Assembly: GCF_958298935.1 (NCBI RefSeq)
Contig: NC_084923.1
Location: 26,884,501 to 26,948,500 of the forward strand
Direction: 5' to 3'
DNA from: Phragmites australis
Taxonomy: Eukaryota; Streptophyta; Magnoliopsida; Poales; Poaceae
DNA length: 64,000 nucleotides
Part shown: positions 58,547 through 64,000 of the stretch, piece after piece
Layout: every line of letters begins with the position of its first letter
Numbering within the stretch: the stretch's first letter is position 1
Translations under genes and position numbers: made by a program
Notes under the pieces: generated by a model
Databases searched by the model: none
Seen by the model: the letters and a program-made list of their open reading frames with translations, nothing else
Told to the model about the DNA's origin: nothing

Positions 58547-61500
58547 TGTCAAACCCGGTTTTAACGGCCAAAACCAGATGCGGCTTATGTGTGCCCAGGA
58601 TGTTTAACACACATAAGGACATCACAGGTGAAGTAACAAAAGCAATACTTTTATAGAATAAACGTTAAACTTTTACAGCAATTGACATATATTGTCTTCT
58701 ATGAAGATATCTGCAGCGGAATAGAAGCACTGGTGCCCAACAACACCGCAAGCAACCGACCGGGAGACACGTGCCTAGAACGTCACAACCTCGTCTTGAT
58801 AGTCTTCAACATCTTCACTCACTGAGCAGCAGCATACATGTCGCATGGTATAGGGAAAATAGCAAGTGTGAGCACATAGAGTACTCAGCAAGTGGGGGAA
58901 AGTAATAATATGCAGGCTTATATCAAGAATAGGCTAACATAAGGGTTTATTTGCGTAAATACAAGTAATGAAAATATATTTGGACTCAAAAGCATTAAGC
59001 AATTATTTAGTGAATGTAACCCAAACGATTCAGCATCCAGCATATAAGGCTCCCCACCTTGCACACCATAACCATCTAGTACTCCTTGTACCAGAACCAT
59101 AATCATAACCATCTAGTACTCCCTGTACCAGAACCATAACCACAACTACAACCATCTTGTACTTCCTGTACCAGAATCATAACTACAACCAAACTCATAA
59201 CCACAATCCACTAATCACGTGAGGATCCAAGTCTCTCATATCCGTGAGCACGACTGTTATAACAGTTTTACACTCTGCAGAGGTTGTCCAGCTTTCCCCA
59301 CGAGTTAGTGAATTCTATGTTGCCGTGTTCGCGGAACACTTAACACACGCCAGTGGTGTGCCACCAAGAATCATTGTATGACACTTTCCACTAACCAGAG
59401 ACTAATGCAGTATGTGTCTGCCCACTAGGTTTCACCGTCAGGCTTTACACAAGCTAAGCTCCTACCCAGAAGCCCCCTTTTGTGCTGACCCAACACACAC
59501 TGGATAGACTCTAATCAGTATATCACGCCTTACCCATATCAGCCTCGTGGTTGATACGTTACTTCTTGGGTTGTCGCTCCACGAACCGGTCCTTACTTAG
59601 GTTACTTGAGTAAACACTAAACCAACATCATAACCATGACAACCATCAACACCACTTTGCTCAAGGCCTAAGGTTCCATGTTGCTAGACCATTAACACAT
59701 TACGACCATTGTTGCATATGTTCATTAGTCAAGATTATGACACTTCCCTGTATCCCAAAAGCATGGCTAAGCAATCTACCCACAAAGGACACCTAACCAT
59801 AAACCATCTAGGTTTCAAGGGATGATAAGGGAAAATCTAGGGAAAACCCTAACATAGGTGATTACCCATCATATTGACACTGCATGCAATTTTGTAAAAC
59901 AAAACATTTAAAAACATAGGTTCAATATGATCAAGGACACTTGCATTTTTCCCAATGTTGCTCAGTGTTGTCGAAATCTTGGTCTTGAAGTCCTTCGAAC
60001 TGCTCCGGAACGTTATCGACTAATTGCGAGAACTACCGACAAACAACACAAAGAAAAACACTAAGAACAACATACCAAACATCATTAAAATACTTTAAAA
60101 ATACTATGGTTGGATAGGTAAGATTTTAGAAATATTTAGATACAAGAATCGCCTCAAAAGTTTTTCTTTGGGGAAAACCCGGAGTTAAGATGAAAAGAGA
60201 ACATCTTTCGAGAGATGGATTAGGCTGAAAAGGAAAAACTAGTTTACTGGAGTTATCTTCATATGGGAAAGGTTTTATTGCACAATCACTGTGTCAAGCT
60301 TGAAACATCATTGCGCAAGATTCAAGAAATGTGGGGCAGACTAGACTTCACTGACTAGGCTAAGGAGAATGATGTGGCACTGAATTGTTATGCTATGCAA
60401 ATAACATCTTGGAGTAAAGAAGGGATACGCTGAGATCTAGTTTCGACCACCTATGATGGATAAAAAAAACTGAAAGTTGCGCTTCTAGGTTTAGGATACT
60501 ACTGATGACTCTATGTAGCGGTGGTGGTTCGGGTTTCGTCAAAGATGGCGATTGGGCACGTGGCCACAGACATCGATGTCGGCTTCAGTGGTGTTTCAGT
60601 GAAACAAGGTGAGCATGGCGTAGAAGGCGGAAAGACTAACTCAGCGATATGGTTGGTTTTGGAAGGGGTCATCCGAGGTAGCGGAAAAACAGCGATGACT
60701 GATGCTAGGTTTGGTGGTGACCGCGAATAGATGCCGGAATGAAGATGCTCGCATTCCAGTAGATTGGCTATGAAATTTATGAATCCATTTGGACAAAGAT
60801 GTTCATATAACCCGGGAACACTATGGTATGGGTTTTAGTAGATCATCCACTGAGAGGAAGAACGATCAACGGAGATGAGACAAGTGATGGCTGCGACGTG
60901 CTGCGGTTGGCAATGGCGTCCTGGTCGTGTTGCTGCACAAACGGGGATGGGCTCCTAGGGACACGCCGTGATGCGGTACAAGACTCCATGGGACACGCCG
61001 TGATGCGGTTGGTGCATCCATACGGCTTTCGGATTGACGGGGAACGCGAATGCAAATCCGGTGCGCACGCAGAACGCGTCCAGAAACCGGACAGCGGGTA
61101 TGTCAACCTTGATTTCGATAGTTTGGCTAATCTACTGGCCAAACCAGTTGGTGAGGGCATGGAGAACATCATGGGACATGTACCGGTGAAAGGGCTTGGT
61201 GATTTGACCTCTGGTCGGTCGGGAACATCGATACCAATCAGCTACAGCGCGGCTGTCTCGCGGCTGTCCACGACGGCGACGGTCGTGGCGGCTTAGATCG
61301 GGCTTTGGCCGGGGCTAGGGCTTAGCTAGGGACTTAGTATGATGCTAAAACAGTAGTAAGGGAGGATAAGAAGGGGTCCTCACGTTGCTTTGGTGGTCGA
61401 GGAAGAAAGATTCACGGAGAAGACGACGTAGAACATCAAGGGCGGCGGCGGCGGCGGCTCCGGCGAACAGCGGCGCTCCGGCGATGCGGCATGGAATAGA

Positions 61501-62565
61501 GGTAGGAGAGGGTGTGCAACTCATATATATATATAGGGCTAAGGGCAGCTGGATGAGGTGGAGTCCAAGCCGAACATGAATGAGTTCGAGTCGGTTATGA
61601 TTTCCTTTTTCACAGCTATGTATTTCGAGGATGATATCTCCATTGTCCGGACTCCAAATTGGACGTTTCTTGATTCTAGATTGTAGTACTCGAAAAGATC
61701 TACAAATTTTGTAGTCATTGGAACTTCTGAAAATTCCATCTTGATTTCCAAAAATGCACCACAAGTTAAACTGTTTGAACTCGGACTTCTCTGCGCAGCA
61801 CTGATTTTGGGGGCCATAACTCCTTGCTCCATTATCCAAAAGGGGACTTTCATAGGTTCAAATCGAATCTCTCGACGCATCCTACAACTTTGGTATTGTC
61901 AAGATTTGCATGTGAGGCCGTTTTGAGCTCCCAAACGTCATGAGAAGATAAGGCTGTCCAGGACTCCGCGAAAATTTGCAGATTTCGTGGATCCTTTGTT
62001 GGGCCATTTAGAAGACTTGACTAAGGGTTTGGACTTGAGCAAGATTGAGCCCAAAGACACTTTAGGTATATCTAGGGTTTAGAAAAAAACTTTTGCAAAG
62101 AAATTTGAATAGGATTTGAATTTGAATTGTGTTCGGAGTGAATTTAAAGAAACAAAAAAGATGAGGTTGAACAAGAATAGGATTAGATAAGGAATTTTAG
62201 AAAGAGGAGAGATTGACTTTAAACAAGGATTTGGATAAGATTTGATTTGAACTAGAGAAGGATCAGGTATGAATAAGGATTTTGAATTCCAACCATTAAG
62301 GTCCTTAACTTATTCACTACTGAGTTTTGTAAAAACTTTTTAAAATCTTTTTCACTCAAAACACTAAAGAGAAAGAAAAAGAAAAAGAACTCTAATGCAT
62401 TTACCTGGCTCCTAACAAAACTCAGCATGCAATGCACACAAAATAATAACCCATATTGATTGATTGATTAAGAAAATAGGTTTTAAACCTATACTACTAG
62501 TGAAGCTATTCAATACTCTTGGAAAATTTTAGAAATTTGATAAATCTGAAAATCAGGGTGTTACA
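58547..62565 (-). mobile_element. Tekay/Del-like solo LTR, 4019 bp, inside the RT gene
   Basis: TGTCAAACCCGG...GGGTGTTACA with the perfect target duplication TGAAT (58542-58546 and 62566-62570). No primer site, gag or pol is inside. It is the same family as 5949-11889. The minus strand has a TATA run (TATATATATATATG, plus 61528-61541) followed by a GC-rich leader, supporting minus orientation. ORFs inside (for example 60823-61296) are not convincing genes. Confidence 0.92.
61528..61541 (-). promoter_or_regulatory. TATA region of the solo LTR
   Basis: Alternating TA run on minus followed by a GC-rich leader with CGCCGG repeats; typical of an LTR core promoter. Confidence 0.5.
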
Positions 62566-62570
62566 TGAAT

Positions 62571-63737
62571 AAAGTTTTCATGGAGTATCTGGATAAGTTC
62601 GTGGTAGTGTTCATTGATGACATACTGGTTTACTCTAAGGGTGAAGAAGAACATTAAGAGCACCTAAGAGTAGTTCTGGGGAAGCTTAGAGAACATCAAC
62701 TGTATGTTAAGCTCAGCAAGTATGAGTTTTGGTTAACAGAAGTGCCGTTTCTTGGACATATTTAATATACCGGAGGAGTTGTAGTAGATTCTAGTAAGGT
62801 GAAAGATGTGTTGAATTAGAAATCACCTTCCAGCGTTACTGAAGTGAGAAGTTTTCTTGGTCTAGCAGGCTATTACTGTCGTTTCATAGAAGGATTCTCG
62901 AAGATAGCCAAACGACTCACAGAGTTACTAAAGAAGGAAAAGAGGTATGAATGAACAAGCACTTGTGAAGCAAGTTTCAATGAGCTTAAGAAAAAGTTAA
63001 CTACAGCTCCGGTGCTAGTGTTGCCGGATATCCAGAAGAACTTCGACATATACTGTGATGCATCTAGACAAGGTCTTGGATGTGTTTTGTTGCAAGAAGG
63101 ACAAGTGGTAGCGTACGCTTCGAGACAGTTGAGGATTCATGAGAAGAATTATCCGACTCATGATCTAAAACTAGCAGTGGTGGTACATGCATTAAAAATA
63201 TGGAGACATTACCTTCTAGGGAAGAGATGTGAGATATATACGGATCATAAGAGCTTCAAGTATATATTCACACAAATGGATCTCAACTTAAGGCAACGTA
63301 GATGGATAGAATTGATAAAGGATTATGATGTAGGAATCCATTATCACCCGGGAAAAGCAAATATGGCTGCAGACGCATTGAGTCGTAAAGTATACAGTAC
63401 TATGGCTATGTTGCAAGAAGCTCAACCGACTTTATGTGAAGAGTTCCAACATCTCAACCTAGGTTTTGTTGCGGATTTAGAGGTAGTAACCATGGAAGTC
63501 AAACCTACTTTGGATGAGGACATCCGGAAGGAACAGGCAGAAGATGAAAACATCAAAGGGATTAAAGAGAATATCAAAGCTGGCAAAGCCCCAAAGTTCT
63601 TAGAAGATGGGAAAGGCATGGTATGGTTTGGCAAGCGTATCTGTGTACCAGACCAGAAAGAGCTTAAGGAGATAATCTTAAGAGAAGCTCATGAGTCAGC
63701 TTACTCTATTCACCCAGGCAGTACCAAGATGTATTAG
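62571..63737 (+). pseudogene. Second half of RT and RNase H, plus-strand element
   Basis: It resumes with [20 protein letters not shown], which keeps the catalytic Asp pair, then has stops at about 62656, 62764, 62818 and 62954. From 63012 a 241-codon frame covers RNase H ([52 protein letters not shown]) with its first catalytic Asp intact. It enters the integrase zinc region ([18 protein letters not shown]) and ends at TAG 63735. Confidence 0.88.
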
Positions 63738-64000
63738 GATCTAAATGATCGTTATTGGTGGCCTGGTATGAAGCGAGAAATAGCCGAGTATGTGGTAGCG
63801 TGTGATGTATGTCAGCATGTGAAAGCAGAACATTAGAAACCAGCAGGGTTGCTACAGCCTCTAAAGATACCAGAATGGAAGTGGAAAGAAATTGGAATGG
63901 ATTTCATAGTCGGCTTACCTCGTACCCAATCAGGCTATGACTCAATATGGGGGTCATTGTGGATCGTCTCACGGAAGTAGCTCATTTCATTCCAGTTAAA
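63738..64000 (+). pseudogene. Integrase start, runs off window
   Basis: The same frame continues past the TAG: RYWWPGMKREIAEYV, CDVC completing the HHCC zinc site, then a TAG at 63835 and IGMDFIVGLPRTQSGYDSIW of the catalytic core with its first Asp. A small frameshift near 63948 precedes the window end. The rest of the core, the C-terminus and the 3' LTR lie outside. Confidence 0.85.

Larger units (their letters stand above)
52791..64000 (+). mobile_element. Tekay-like gypsy element, plus strand, runs off window
   Basis: 5' LTR (52791-55788), primer site, gag, protease, RT, RNase H and integrase follow in order, with a 4-kb solo LTR inside RT. It inserted into the antisense copia LTR. The coding region has scattered stops and frameshifts but far fewer than the element at 30007, so it is younger. 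Confidence 0.9.

Noticed and set aside
60823..61296. 157-codon ORF on plus
   Set aside because: It lies antisense inside the solo LTR; related text in the LTR at 5949 is broken, so no selection on it is evident.
1..64000. tRNA or rRNA genes
   Set aside because: No cloverleaf-like or ribosomal sequence was recognised; tRNA-like words are only primer-binding sites next to LTRs.

Overview
This is a gene-poor, transposon-saturated stretch of nuclear DNA from a grass (Poaceae; the species cannot be told). Almost everything recognisable is a transposable element, many nested inside one another, and no intact conserved host gene is visible. The evidence for a grass is the set of element lineages: SIRE-like copia, long-LTR Tekay/Del-type chromoviruses, Tat-lineage gypsy, a CRM-like (centromeric-type) solo LTR, CACTA and a long-TIR MULE. 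Depth of nesting and solo LTRs suggest pericentromeric or similar heterochromatin.

Layout. 1-505: 5' part of a CACTA transposase gene on the minus strand. 515-13405: a gag-only, 5'-truncated copia element whose 3' LTR is split by a 4.3-kb Tekay-like solo LTR (5949-11889, TSD GATCT), itself split by a Tat-like solo LTR (7645-9259, TSD GCATG) that holds six 73-bp repeats. 13406-19470: mostly unrecognised AT-rich and GC-rich DNA plus one MITE. 19637-28659: a 9-kb MULE with exact 9-bp TSD CCTACCATA and TIRs over 800 bp. 28809-28885: a 39-bp poly(A)-tailed retro-insertion. 29641-30006: a probable CACTA end. 30007-49194: a heavily decayed chromovirus whose 5' LTR carries a CRM-like solo LTR (30662-31570, TSD ACTCC) and whose internal region carries a minus-strand chromovirus (33893-41802, TSD GCCAG). 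49195-52790: a gene-like remnant, a Tat-lineage gag/protease remnant and an antisense copia LTR. 52791-64000: a younger plus-strand Tekay-like element whose reverse transcriptase is interrupted by a 4-kb solo LTR (58547-62565, TSD TGAAT); it runs off the window.

The most interesting unit is the MULE. It carries a MURA-type transposase and, directly behind it on the same strand, a plant mobile domain (PMD, MAIN-like) gene. Convergent to both is a GRF zinc-finger gene, in the position mudrB has in maize MuDR. The near-identical TIRs appear to supply a promoter and untranslated first exon to both outer genes. GGCGTGAC/GTCACGCC motifs crowd both TIRs and the gap between the convergent genes. All three genes are broken, mostly by single-base nonsense changes of the transition type, so the architecture is still legible. 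A second notable item is an extra ORF between the primer-binding site and gag of the minus-strand chromovirus: its first residues copy the histone H3 tail pattern (MARTK, with T6 and K9 also kept).
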